DNA from: Zeugodacus cucurbitae
Taxonomy: Eukaryota > Arthropoda > Insecta > Diptera > Tephritidae
Length of the DNA stretch: 64,000 bases
Direction of reading: 5' to 3'
Assembly: GCF_028554725.1 (NCBI RefSeq)
Contig: NC_071667.1
Span: 56,847,501-56,911,500, forward strand
Below the pieces are notes generated by a model. That model saw only the letters and a program-made list of their open reading frames with translations. It ran no database searches and was not told the origin of the DNA. Positions 24,365 to 36,023 of the stretch are shown here, one piece after another. Position numbers and translations under genes: made by a program. Positions within the stretch are counted from its first letter, which is position 1, and the number at the start of each line of letters is the position of its first letter.

Positions 24365-25375
24365 AACGACAGCACGAAAAGGAGTTGCCTCTTTGCCGCT
24401 ATGTCTGAATTTGGTATCCTTGCAAAACTAATACGACTGTATAAGTTGACGTTGAGCAACACCAAAAGCTCCGTCAGGAAAGGGAAGAACCTCTCCGAGC
24501 CATTTGATACCAAACAAAGTTTCAGACAAGGTGACTCACTATCTTGTGACTTCTTTAACCTGATGCTGGATAAAATAATACGAGCTGCAGAGCTAAACAG
24601 AGAAGGTACAATATTTTATAAGAGTTTACAGCTGCTGACATACACCGATGATATCGATATCATTGGAAACAACACCCGCGCCGTTAGTTCTGATTTTTAC
24701 AGACTGGATAGGGAAGCGAAGCGCATGGGTCATCAAGCAAACAGTCAGCGCATTCGCGTCTTGGCTCCCACGTCACTGTTGACAGCCATAACTTTGAAGT
24801 TGTAGATAATTTCGTCTACCTAGGCACCAGCATCAACAACACCAACAATGTCAGCCTCGAAATCCAGCGCAGAATCACTCTTGCCAACAGGTGCTACTAT
24901 GGACTAAGTAGGCAATTGAAAAGTAAAGTCCTCTCTCGGCGAACAAAAATCATACTCTACAAGTCCCTCATCATTGCCGTCCTATTTTAAGGTGCAGAAG
25001 CGTGGACGATGTCAACAACCGATGAGACGATTTACGGTCTCTTAAACATTGGCAACGGCGAATACCGCCGACGATGGAATGATGAGCTGTATGTGTTATT
25101 CGACGACATTGACATAGTTCAGCGAATAAAAAGACAGCGGCTACGCTGGCTAGGTCATGTTGTTCGAACGGACGAAAGTGCTCCAGCTCTGAAATTGTTC
25201 GATGCAGTACCCGCTGGTGGAAATCGAGGAAGAGGGAGACCTCCACTCCGATGGAAGGACCAAGTGAAGAAAAATCTGGCTTCACTTGGTATTACCAATT
25301 GGCGCCAAACTGCCAAAAGGAGAGATGCGTGGCGCGCTGTTGTAGACACGGCTATAACCACTACCGTTACATTAA
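24365..25375 (+). pseudogene. RTE LINE copy C, 5'-truncated and frameshifted
   Basis: Begins in the palm region at ACAGCACGAAAAGGAG, equivalent to about 10700 of copy A. Frame 24401-24805 carries SFRQGDSLSCDFFNLM and YTDDIDIIG, so the catalytic YADD has become YTDD. A deletion near 24730 removes the VVNEDKTKYLL region. Frame 25009-25476 carries the C-terminal NIGNGEYRRRWNDELYVLF, RLRWLGH and GRGRPPLRWKDQ blocks with another short deletion just before. Inactive. Confidence 0.8.
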
Positions 25376-26471
25376 AGGTGAGTGTGATAATTGCCGAATT
25401 TCGAATATTGCTTCTTAAGATAGAACCACATGCAATTTTCTCAAAGTTAAAACCACCAGCGTTTCACATTATTTAATAAAAATAAAAGTGTAGTATTTTA
25501 CATGTCATTACCTCTCTCCCTGAACTACATTACAAATGCATTTGAAGTATGCCATTATAAAGCACTTAAGCAGCCTTCATTATTACAGTTATGTAGTGTA
25601 AGTACCTTTATCAATTCTTAAGTGATTTACAATATAATTTGTGTAGTTTATTGTGGGAAAATGCAATAAAGCATTTGTACTTGAAGACTACTAAAGACTT
25701 CTTAAAAGAATAAATAATGAGTTCACACAGGCCTTTCACTTTTTATCAGCATTATCTTCGAAACAGTTCTTTGTTTAGTAGGTACATATGTGCAACTTGG
25801 TAGAAATAGTTATAGCATGTACTTATTACAATTCTTGTAAGAAAAACTTAAAGGAAACATATTTTTCTACTAAGCTATGAGCTTCAGTCTTTCCGCTTTA
25901 AGTCTAAAGTATCAGTAAATGAAATACAAGGTGCGTTTATACTGCTGGTTTCACTCTAATTCCATAAAATTTACCTTACACTCGGAATAATTTGTCTAAA
26001 GTTAGAAGAACAAAGAGTTTTTTAAGTCTCTGGCTGTGTTCGAAGTCGTTAACTTACCCACAATGAGGTGCTTCTTGGCTCTGAAGTGACTTATGAGGCA
26101 TTTTGTACTATTATAGAGCACGTTCTTATCCAAAATATATTCGAAAGTTTGACACTGTCTGTCATTTTGGATTTCAACGTGAGGTGTTATCGGATTTTAG
26201 CTTATCATCGTGCTCTACAAGTATTACAGTTACATACTCACGACGACACACCCATTAACTGGAACACAGAGACGACGCTTTCAGCTGCTGACTTTTTATT
26301 TCGTCTAATTTAAACCATTTCCTTTTCATATTTTATGACTTTAAAAACATTTCGTTTTTTCTTCAAGTTTAGGCATATATTTAAACGACGAAACCGAGTT
26401 AATTTCATAGGGCAATAGTTGTGGAATGTCGAGTGCTGCTGTTACACTTAACTTGTAATTTTGCTCTTAAA
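25376..26471. other. Intergenic upstream of SDR gene 1
   Basis: No gene recognised. The 81-codon open frame at 26068-26313 shows no domain. The last few hundred bases are the presumptive promoter region of SDR gene 1; no clear TATA box is seen near the ATG at 26472. Confidence 0.35.
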
Positions 26472-28390
26472 ATGGTTTCGGAAAATCTACATAAAATTAT
26501 TGCCTGGATCTTCGTACTAATAATAGAGATATTCATATATCCAATACTCATTGTAGTATCCTGGATCGTTGTACATATTGACAATAACCGTCACAAAGAG
26601 GAAAAATCTATCAAAGGTGATGTGGCCGTTGTAAGTGCAGTGCAATTTTTAATCTAATACTAATCTCTATGTGCAAACAAAACAGGAAATAAATGACATT
26701 ACCGTGTAATAGCTGAAATAAATCGAATATTATATATACATATACCAAAACGAATATGTCATGTGATTTCATATAATCGATTTATGATTTTACAAATTGC
26801 GATTAGAAATTTCGTCGTACGTCTTAAAATATGAAGTGCTCTACATATTAGTACTGTGTTCGCGACTGTATAAAGCAGTGTTCCTGAAAATTTTAATACT
26901 ACTTTACTTGGCATTAACACAATTTTACTTCATACAGGACTAATGTAGAGATTATTTACAGTTTCGAAGCAAATATGATTTCATTAATGCTAACGCCATG
27001 CCCACAAGGGCGAGGCTATTTCAAAGTATAAAAAGATTAAATGCCTTAATTGAGTTATTAGACAACTATAAAATATTCTCGCTTATCATCGTATATACGA
27101 GTACTTAGCATATTATATGTCTTACTGAGTTATCATAATCTCTATTACGCGGAAATGACAAAGTTAGATTTGCGACGAATATTAAACATAATGAATCACA
27201 ACGAGTTGGTTACAAAAAATGTGGCACATCTTAAATCTCATTGACAATATGCTCAACACTTTTTATTTGTATGTTTGAATACGCTATTAAAACTAAATTC
27301 AAACAAATTCAGGTTACCGGTTCAGCAGGTGGTCTTGGCAAATGTATCGCTGATGAATTGGCCGCTAAGGGCTGCCATGTCGCTATATGTGATATCAATT
27401 ACGATTTGGCCGTGACAACAGCTAAAGAAATCGCCGATAAATATGGCGTCAAGACAAAAGCCTATAAGGTGAGTGTGTTGAAAGTGCCATTCAAAGAACT
27501 CAATGAGTACAATATTGTCACTTGTCACAGGTGGATGTCAGCAATTACGATGAGATTGTGGAGCTCAATGAAAAGGTTACCAGCGATATTGGCACCACCA
27601 CAATACTCGTGAACAATGCAGGCTTGCTGTTGCATTCAAATCAGCTGAATCCGACAGTGCAAGAAATTAAAAGAATGATAAATGTGAATTATATGTCACA
27701 TTTCTGGGTGAGTTGAAGAAACCATATTTGGAATCAAAACAGAAAACCTTTCATTTAAATTTAATATTTCTTCCAGACAAATCGTGTATTTCTGGAGAAT
27801 ATGAAACGTGCCAAGAAGGGACACATTGTGGCCATATGCTCGGTGGCCGGTAAGTTTCGTGTATTTTCAAACAAATTCAAATTCAAAAAATCAAAAAATC
27901 TACTACTTTTATTTACATTTACATTTACACTTAGGCATTGAAATACTACCACAAAGTGAGCCATATTGCAGTACTAAAATCGCCATACGCACCCTAATGC
28001 GTGTCTTACGCGCCGAGCTGAAGTTTAATGGTTTTCAAGATATTCGTCTCATGACCGTTTACCCTTATTTTATGAAAACAAATCCTGGAATTAAATCGAT
28101 GTCTGAGACGGGTGAATATCCCAATCTCTATCCAATACTGGGAGGCGAAGAAGTGGCGAAAAAAACTGTAGCGAGTATGTTGCGTGGTGAAGTGGAAATT
28201 GCCATACCGGGATTCCTTTTACTCACATATCGCATGCAAACGTAAATATATATATATACACGACATCAGCCAAATTAATGTAAATCTAAAATATTGTTTA
28301 TCTTGTTGCATTTGCAGCCTCTTGCCACAACGATTTCAAGACTGGATGCTAACTAAGATTATGTCTGCTGTTACTAAAGAGAAGAATTAA
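26472..28390 (+). CDS. SDR16C-like short-chain dehydrogenase, gene 1
   Basis: Six exons: 26472-26630, 27313-27468, 27531-27707, 27777-27849, 27935-28241, 28318-28390 (314 aa). Product: a classical SDR of the retinol/17-beta-HSD type, predicted to oxidise or reduce lipophilic alcohols or ketones with NAD(P)(H) at ER or lipid-droplet membranes (family knowledge). Seen: hydrophobic N-terminus (residues 9-35), TGSAGGLG nucleotide-binding motif (55-62), NNAG (133-136), Asn158, Ser186 and YCSTK (Tyr199, Lys203) as the catalytic tetrad. Exon 1 ends GDVAV and exon 2 starts V-TG, phase 0. It is the most divergent of the six, with a different anchor sequence (WIFVLIIEIFIYPILIVVS) and its own C-terminus. 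AATAAA lies at 28417. The substrate cannot be told from sequence. Confidence 0.85.
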
Positions 28391-28947
28391 ATAATTAGAC
28401 ATTAAAAAGAACAACAAATAAAAAAGTGCTAAGTTCGCGTGTAGTCAGTCGCACATTACACGACCAAATTGTGGGAAATATTTTTAGGTGTTAGCCAAAC
28501 TTTCGTAAAGGTCTTAGCTTCTTTACTACAATTTGTTTTATATCCCAAATATTCAAAATAAAATCAACCTGAACAACACAAATTATAATACTCCTCATAG
28601 TAGGGCTGCCGTTATCAATAATTTTTACTAACAAATATTCTCACAATATTCTTGTTCACTTAAATTGTCATATTTACTTTAGTAATGTAAACCAAATCAT
28701 TAACCAGATGTTAACCAGACCCACGAAAATAATTTTATAATATTAAGTTAGAACATTGTGGATCATATTGGCTATATGTAGGGTAGATCATTCAAATATC
28801 ATAATAGTTTCATTCAAATATCACACATATGGACCGATCTAAACGATATATATGATATTAAGTCATTGGAGCGAGGGAAAGATATACAAAAATTTGATCA
28901 CAGATGTTTCTCTCTTATTTTGAACTAGCCCAAAAATTAGTTATATA
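28391..28947. other. Intergenic 3' of SDR gene 1
   Basis: Contains the AATAAA of gene 1 at 28417-28422; otherwise no feature recognised. Confidence 0.4.
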
Positions 28948-29190
28948 TCTATACTACTATTATAAAGAGGAAAGATTTGTATGTATGTTTGTATTGAATA
29001 AACTCGAAAACTACTGTGCCGATTTCGAAAATCCTTTCACTATTGGAAAGCTACATTCACCCCGAGTAACATAGGCTATATTTATTGCTAGAATCTCAAC
29101 TTTCTGGAAATAGTTCCCAGGTGAGGGTATCAAAAAGACTCCGTGATGGAGAATCTTAATCTGAAAATATCCCTGAATATGTTCCTCGGA
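28948..29190 (+). mobile_element. Helitron 5'-end fragment, abutting a LINE fragment
   Basis: Starts TCTATACTACTATTATAAAG (TC terminus expected for Helitrons) and runs through AAGATTTGTATGTATG, CTACTGTGCCGATTTCGAAA and GGAAATAGTTCCCAGG to about 29190. It is homologous to the inverted fragment ending at 19150. It stops abruptly where RTE copy D begins. Confidence 0.6.
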
Positions 29191-29194
29191 ATAG

Positions 29195-29680
29195 GCAATT
29201 GAAAAGTAAATAAAGATCTCTCTCGACGTACCAAAACCAAACGCCATAAGTCCTTTATCATCCCCGTACTGCTTTATGATGCGGAAGCTCAACATCCCAT
29301 GAGACGGCACTAGGCGTTTTCGAGCGAAAAGTTTTGCGAAAGATTGGTGGTCATTTGAACATTGGCAACGGTGAATATCACAGACGATGGAACCATGAGC
29401 TGTATGAGCTATACGACGACATTGACATAGTCCAGCGATTAAAAAGACATCAGCTACGCTGGCTAGGTCATATTGTTCGAATGGACGAAAGCGCTCCAGA
29501 TTTGAAAGTGTTTGAAGCAATACCCAACGATGGAAGCCGAGGAAGGGGAAGACCTCCACTCCATTGGAAAGACCAGGTGGAGAAGGACTTGGTTTCACTC
29601 GGTATTTCCAGTCGACGCCAAATAGCAAGAAGGAGAAATGAGTGGCGCGCTATGGTGGATTCGTAAGAGGTTCCTACGCC
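29195..29680 (+). pseudogene. RTE LINE copy D, C-terminal remnant
   Basis: Only the last 160 or so codons of the RTE ORF. Frame 29334-29666 reads NIGNGEYHRRWNHELYELYD, RLKRHQLRWLGHIVRMDESA and GRGRPPLHWKDQVEKDL. The upstream part, about 29195-29333, is the same region as 11275-11420 of copy A but frameshifted. The 3' end CCTACGCC is followed by an A-rich run and (TA)n instead of the AAGAAG tail. The most diverged of the four copies; inactive. Confidence 0.75.
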
Positions 29681-30340
29681 AAAAAAAAAATATATATATA
29701 CGTACATATACCTGGAAATACGCGGGAAAATTGTGGTAATACTAATATATAAGTTATTGAAAATAGAAAAAAATAGATATGATATATATTTAAAATAAAG
29801 TTGATTGAAATATAGAAAGTGTTTTTTTTTTTCTTTTTTAATCTTTGTAATTTTAAAGAAATACCGACGAATAAAATGCGAAAATCGGTTGTTAAATATA
29901 TGTTACCATATTTATAGAGGAATATTACTGGATATCTATTATATACTAGCTGTCTTCGATTGATCATTTCAGGCAGGAAGAACTAATAATTGTCAGGAAT
30001 TAAAATAAAAATATTTATTATTGATTTTAACTTCACAGAAATTATAATTGTTGAAGAAACTTTAAGGCATGGGCGAACTATCGAAACTAAATGGTAACAT
30101 GTGTTTTATCGATTAAAGATAAGTAATTCTGATATAACTGATCTCGATTCGAAATAATAATTTTTTTCACACTGCCGAAGCTTACCTTATGCGCCATTTT
30201 AATTAAAAACAATTTAAAAAAATAGTGGAGAACATTAAAAACGATTTCATTGGCCACCCTTTGTAATATTATCACTGTTATCAGTCATTGGAAAGCTTCG
30301 GGGAATGCTTTCGAATCAAAACAATCATTTGAGCAATAAA
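29681..30340. other. Intergenic upstream of SDR gene 2
   Basis: AT-rich sequence with no gene recognised. The segment from about 30240 (GATTTCATTGGCCACCCT) is shared with the upstream regions of the other SDR copies. Confidence 0.4.
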
Positions 30341-30344
30341 GATG

Positions 30345-30472
30345 ATCAAGTCAATTCTAACGACCAGTATAGTTTCAGCGGCAGCACTGAACACAACGGT
30401 TTTCTTAATTATTCACTGCGCTAATTATAGTTTCTTATAAAATACTTAAGGATATTCGAAATCTAATTAACA
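30345..30472 (+). promoter_or_regulatory. Conserved 5' leader/promoter block of SDR gene 2
   Basis: Contains CCAGTATAGTTTCAGC, equivalent to TCAGTATACTTTCAGC upstream of SDR genes 3-6 at nearly the same distance (about 100-110 bases) from the ATG (gene 3 is closer because of deletions). TCAGTA resembles an arthropod initiator. Position and conservation suggest a shared TSS region; no transcript evidence exists. Confidence 0.35.
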
Positions 30473-33400
30473 ATGACGTCTGATATAATTATAAAAATTC
30501 GCGCCTGGCTGGTGGTCACTCTCTTTACGTTATTGATGCCAGCCATTCTCTTCTTTTCGATGTTGATATATTTCTACGATAACTATTTAAGAAACAAAGT
30601 GTGCAAAAATATTGCTGGCGATGTGGCTGTGGTAATTATTATATTGAAAATTCATTATATATTTAGACCAACATTGAAATTTGGTTAACAAGAAACAAAG
30701 GCTATAGAATGAACGAAATAATTTTTGAATTTTTGAGAGAAATAACAGTTTTACACTTTACATCATATTATTAAAGTTAAGATTGGTTGAATTGATAACA
30801 AAGTGATTACAATACTTTACTTAAGCGTCAAGTCAAATTAGTTGTGCGTTAAAATCGTATAGAAATGATTTTAACGACTTTTAAACGACTAGTTGGAGCA
30901 CTTAAGTGACACTTCTGTAACTAAATGATATTTTTAATTACTTAATTGAGTAAATATGTTGTAACATTAGTGAGGAGCTAATCATGTCAGTTGAAATCAA
31001 TTTTGCATAATCCAGAAAATGGACAAGTTACAAAAGAAATCGTACACCAAAATATCAATTTATGCTATTTAATGCTCGATGTGCGCACTAATTTAGTTCA
31101 TTAACAAGTGCTTTACATTATTGCGACAATTAATTTATTTCAATTATTTAATTTTTTTTTATATATATCTTCCATAATTTCTAGATGGAACACAGCGCTT
31201 CTAATTTTCTTTATTACTATTGAAACATTGGCATTAATTAAGTGACATAACTTTAATTTAATGAAGTTAATTGAACATTTACTATATTGCGCTATGAATA
31301 AAACATTTATTATATAACTAACGTTCATTTTTACACAAGTCAGCTGAAAATAAGTTGCAAAAGACTACTAGCCTTCTTCAAGTTAGGTAGCGTGTTAATT
31401 AATTAAATTACCGTAGCATACAAAGTTAAGAGGCACACCTAGTGTAATGTCCTAAAAAAAGGTGATTTTTGGGAATTTTTATCAAAAAAAATACTTTATC
31501 AATTATTTCAAAATTTTAAGAATATATTTATACATGTTTCAAGAATATACAGTGGAATTTTTGAAGAAAAAAATTAAATATATTCTAAGTTATAGTCGTC
31601 GTAAAATTCTCGTTAAACTAGATAATATTGTCTGTACAATGACCAACGTTAAAAAATTCAAAAATTGACAATATGGCGGCGTTTTAAAAAAAATAGTCGA
31701 ATTTTACCCAAAATTTTGGTCGTTTTTGGCCTGCCAAACTTCGATTTTTTGATCAGATCAAAAATCGATAGGTCATTGTATGGAGAACTATATAAAGAAC
31801 ATGTAAAAAAAATTCGATAGTGATCGGATCATTCGTTTTTGAGTAATCACTGCAGCAAATTCGGAAAATGCTGTTTCGATAAAATCGCGTTTAAAGATAA
31901 AATAATCATTTTCACTGTTACCGAGCTTCTGCTCTTTAAATTGCTATAACTCAAAAACTATTTGAGATATCGACACTAGGTGTGCCCCTTAAGTTATTTA
32001 ATGCGCAATATACGATACATAAATACGTATTAATTTAGTCAATTATCAAACAATCTTTAATAATGCGTCAATTAACTGATTAAAGCGCTGTGTGAAACGC
32101 TGATAAACTTTTTATAATTTTCTCTATTATATTGCTTGCTATTATATCAGCAATCTAAACCAAATTGGATTGGTAAATTGAGTGCCTCCAAAAATATACA
32201 AACATTTAATAAACAATTATCGCACTCTGATTGTTTAATAAAGTGACCAAATGGTAATATTTTGTTTTTTCATTTGATCATATCTACATATAATATATTT
32301 AATCATATTGTCAATGACAATTATGTATCGCACAAATTTCTTAGTGAAAGTCAAATCGTATCTTTGCAGTGCAAAATTACTTTTTATGTCACTAAGCGAA
32401 ATTATTGCTACCGAGTATGGGTTAGCCCAATTGCGTGGACGGCACGAATACATAGATATCAGCATTACGAACCGAAAATATGCGTATCATAGGTTCGGCA
32501 TTCCAAAAGTTAAAGTAAAAAGTAATTAAAAATGTATTATTAGCTTTCGTTATCAAACTTGAAGTGAAACAAAAACAACAGTAAATATCAAAACAAACTT
32601 AAAATAATACACACCAGTTAGCAGCTGATAGATAATCGCTAGCTGTAATCAGTTATTCGCATTATTACTGACAAATTTTTAGACATTGTTGCTATACCGG
32701 TTATCTGCGGGGTCATCTGCAACCATATGCGGAAGAAATGTCACAATAGCCTTCAAATTTTGCACAGTCGATGTTCTGCGTTTGTTTATTTTTGCAAAGT
32801 AATACAAGTATTTACAATAAATGATAACTAATTTGTAGTCAATTAATAATAAAGTAAAATAAACAACTCAACCCTTGTATAATAGACAAATGTTAAGAAA
32901 AAAACTTCATACGAGTAGTTAAGTAAATGACCGATTTAAAAATAAATTATTAAAATCGTTCGACATATTATAAGAGCTAGTATTTCCCTAGCACTTATGG
33001 TGTACAATTTTAGTGATTGAGACGGTTCCTAGTCCAAGCGATTATCTCAAAATATGTACTAATTTGATGTTTTAATTATGTCAAATTTATTGGCAGTTAC
33101 AGTCACCTACTTCATTTTATTTTTGGAACAATTAATGATAAATCTTTTGCGGCGAATAAGTAACCTTAAAGACGATAGCTGATAGTTTAACCCTCATTTT
33201 GACGGATACTTGGATTGTCATATAGAGTACTAATGGGCCTGGCTGGACCCAAAAGCAAACCTAACATCATTTTGGAGAAACTTTATTTTTTTTATTTCAA
33301 ATAACATTTTAAAAACTCAAATAAAGTATTCACGAAAAGCAAGTAAAATATTGAAAATAGAATTAATTTTCCTTTATGCACTTAAAGCAACAAATGGCTA

Positions 33401-35137
33401 CGTTGTCTTGATGAAATCCAAACTCAGATGAAAGAACTGCCCTATTTTTGTTTTTCTTCATTTCAGGTGGGATTGCTTCGAGGGGTTCCAATGAAGGACA
33501 GCCCCAAGCTTATTAGCCGCTTACACAAATTTAAAGTGGAAAAAAGTTGTCAGCTACTATTGTGCGCCCAGAATTTGTGCCAGACCCATTAGTACTCAAT
33601 ATGACTTTTCGGTTGAAAACTATAATTTAAAAACTATTTATCAATTTTTATAAATATATATACGAACCAAATCATACTAAAATATATCATCTAGGATATC
33701 ATGAAGTATTGAAACATAAACGTGTGTACTAGTATATGAAATAGTGATTTAAAGTTCAAAAAAGTCTGGCTGGACCCATCAGTACAAATGAGGGTTAAAC
33801 AAGAAAGTAAATACGTCAAGTCATGTAGCCGAAGTGGTTTGCTAAGACGATAGTTGAACTCCAAATATTGATGACAATACGATAAAAAGATTGCTGTCAA
33901 AATCCAATTTTTTTATTTACATTAAAATAATTTGTTTACAGACTCTCCGTATACCAAAATCACATTTCAAAGTACATATACGTTGGACATTTAAATTTAT
34001 CTTCTTTTATTTACCAAAATTCACATACTATACTCATATATATATATATATATCTATTATTCAATGCGAATCAAGGTCACCGGTGCAGCAGGTGGTCTGG
34101 GTAAATGTATTGCTATAGAATTAGCAGCTAGGGGATGCCATGTCGCTATATGTGATATCAATTACGATTTGGCTGTGACAACGGCAAAGGAAATCGCCGA
34201 TAGATATGGCGTCAAGGCAAAAGCCTATAAGGTGAGTGTGTTGTATCAACAATCCAAGCAATTCAATTTATACAATATTGTCACTTGTTACATTACAGGT
34301 GGACGTTGCCAATTACGATGAGGTTGTGGAACTTAATGAGAAACTAACCAATGACATTGGCGCCGCCACTATACTCGTGAATAATGCCGGGATAATGTTG
34401 CATTCAAATCAGTTGAATCCCACAGTGGAAGAAATCGAGTTGATGGTTAAAGTCAATTACTTGTCAAATTACTGGGTAAATTGAAGAATTACATACATTT
34501 TACGTCTTCTTAAACCAAATGCATTCCTTTCTAGACAAATCGTGTGTTTCTGCCAAATATGAAGAAAGCCAAGAAAGGCAATATTGTGGCCATTGGCTCA
34601 GTTTCTGGTAATTCTTATAGAACAAATTAGAAACCAACAAATTACAAAATATCTTTCCTCAATGCTGCACAGGTCTAGTCACGCTTCCACAATCTGAGCC
34701 ATATTGCAGTGGAAAGACCGCTGTACGCACGCTAATGCGTGTCTTAAGAGCGGAGCTGAAATTAAGCAATATTAAGGGCATTGGCGTGACCTCAGTGTTT
34801 CCCGCATTTCTGACAACTCATGCCGGAGTGGAGAAGTTCGCTCGCGATAGCGGTTATGCCCGAATGTATCCGTTGTACACTGGCGAAGAGGCGGCGCAAA
34901 GAACCGTACGCGGTATGCTGCGCGGTGAAGTGGAGATTGCAATGCCGGAATTCTATATGATTATGTATCGGTTTATATCGTAAGTATAATTCTAAATATA
35001 AGCAGATTTAGTATTTAAAGTTTCTTCATTAAAATTACAGTATTTTGCCGTCATGTGTCCAAGATTGGTTGGCTTTCTGTCCATCATTTGCCAAATCTAC
35101 TTACTTCCGCGCAGTGGCAGCAATAAAAACAAAATGA
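30473..35137 (+). CDS. SDR16C-like short-chain dehydrogenase, gene 2
   Basis: Exons: 30473-30631, 34076-34231, 34299-34475, 34535-34607, 34673-34979, 35041-35137 (322 aa). Exon sizes 159/156/177/73/307/97 match the other copies. The start is the ATG of MTSDIIIKIRAW. The hydrophobic anchor is residues 12-34, followed by IYFYDNY. Catalytic features: TGAAGGLG (55-62), NNAG (133-136), Asn158, Ser186 in IGSVSG, and YCSGK (Tyr199, Lys203). The first intron is 3.4 kb and holds a TTAA MITE (31426-31992) and a block at 32580-32830 conserved in introns of genes 3 and 4. The 3' flank (about 35170-35260) is duplicated after gene 3. Expected to be a membrane-anchored NAD(P)-dependent alcohol dehydrogenase; substrate unknown. 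Confidence 0.88.
31426..31992. mobile_element. TTAA-type MITE, copy C (in SDR gene 2 intron 1)
   Basis: A 567-bp element with the cleanest ends in the window: TTAAGAGGCACACCTAGTGT on the left and the reverse complement of TTAAGGGGCACACCTAGTGT on the right, one mismatch in 20. The interior shares TAGGTCATTGTATGGAG with copy B (GTAGGTCATTGTATAG). Non-coding. Confidence 0.8.
32580..32830 (+). promoter_or_regulatory. Conserved intron-1 block, SDR gene 2 copy
   Basis: Shares ordered blocks with 37020-37260 (gene 3) and 42080-42345 (gene 4): GATAATCGCTAGC/GCTAATCGCTAGC, TAATCAGTTAT.CGC, TTGTTGCTATACYGGTTATC and a .CATATRCGGAAGA block. GATA-like (TTATC/GATAA) words recur in it. It could be an intronic enhancer or merely unsplit duplication history. 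Confidence 0.35.
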
Positions 35138-36023
35138 AATTGTTGTATTTTTTTCATATTTTATAATTATAGTCAATTCCTTAAAATAAAGAGTTTAGAA
35201 TAAACATTGTAGACCAGTGGTGGTCAACCAACTGCTAGTTGTTTCCCTTTAGCTCACAAGAACAATTTAAAAATTTTCGAAGTCGAACCTCGATTCAAGG
35301 CCTCAAGTGCACGTGGCCAATTTTTCACCCAAAATATAGGTGAATATGTCAGTTACTTTATAGAAATTCAGAGGAGATGATTTCCGTTAAATAGTCTGTC
35401 TCTATGTCGAAAATTGGAAAAATCTGCTGACTACTTACTCTAGCCCCCATATACCTGCTCTACGGCTTTTCAAACTTCCGCAGGCCTTTATACATTATAT
35501 ATCGGTTAATATGTAAGATATCTTCGCATAATTACGTGATTTGATATAATCTTAGATGTGAAATAACTTGGTGGCAAAAATAATTTAAATCGGTCCAGGA
35601 ACTACCCCAGCTACCATATACTATAATATATAATATAATGATTTTCGTAATTCTAGTGGACTTTTTTGCGAATATACGGTGCGAATTGTGTGTTATTCCA
35701 ATAACCTTAAATAAATAAATTGCGAAAGTATAAAATGTTCGGTTACACCCGATCCATACATATTCATAAATATTAAACAGCATACATTTTGTTGACAGGG
35801 CCATCGGTGATTACATAGACCCTGCCTTGCCTGAGCTTACTTTTCGCGCCAGTTTATTTGATACAAATAATTAATCAAAACATTAAAATAGATTTCATTA
35901 GCACGAGCTCAAGTAAAGCTACCTTTCTATAATCAGGTCACTTCGCACGATCAGTATACTTTCAGTAGTAGCGTTGATCACAACTGTTCACAGCACAAAT
36001 TATTCTTCGAAAGTGCAGCATCG
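35138..36023. other. Intergenic between SDR genes 2 and 3, with a decayed repeat copy
   Basis: 35170-35260 is the 3' flank shared with gene 3 (TTGTAGACCAGTGGTGGTCA). About 35270-35760 is a degraded copy of the interspersed repeat, ending GCGAAAGTATAAAATGTTCG. From about 35885 the sequence matches the SDR upstream block, including CAAGTAAAGCTACCTTTCTA and TCAGTATACTTTCAG, with a deletion relative to genes 5 and 6. Confidence 0.5.

Noticed and set aside
27026..27036. TATAAAAAG in intron 1 of SDR gene 1 as an alternative promoter
   Set aside because: No downstream ATG exon with a donor in frame with exon 2 could be found.
29944..29960. ACTAGCTGTC near 29944 as a minus-strand Helitron 3' end
   Set aside because: No hairpin or helicase sequence accompanies the CTAG.
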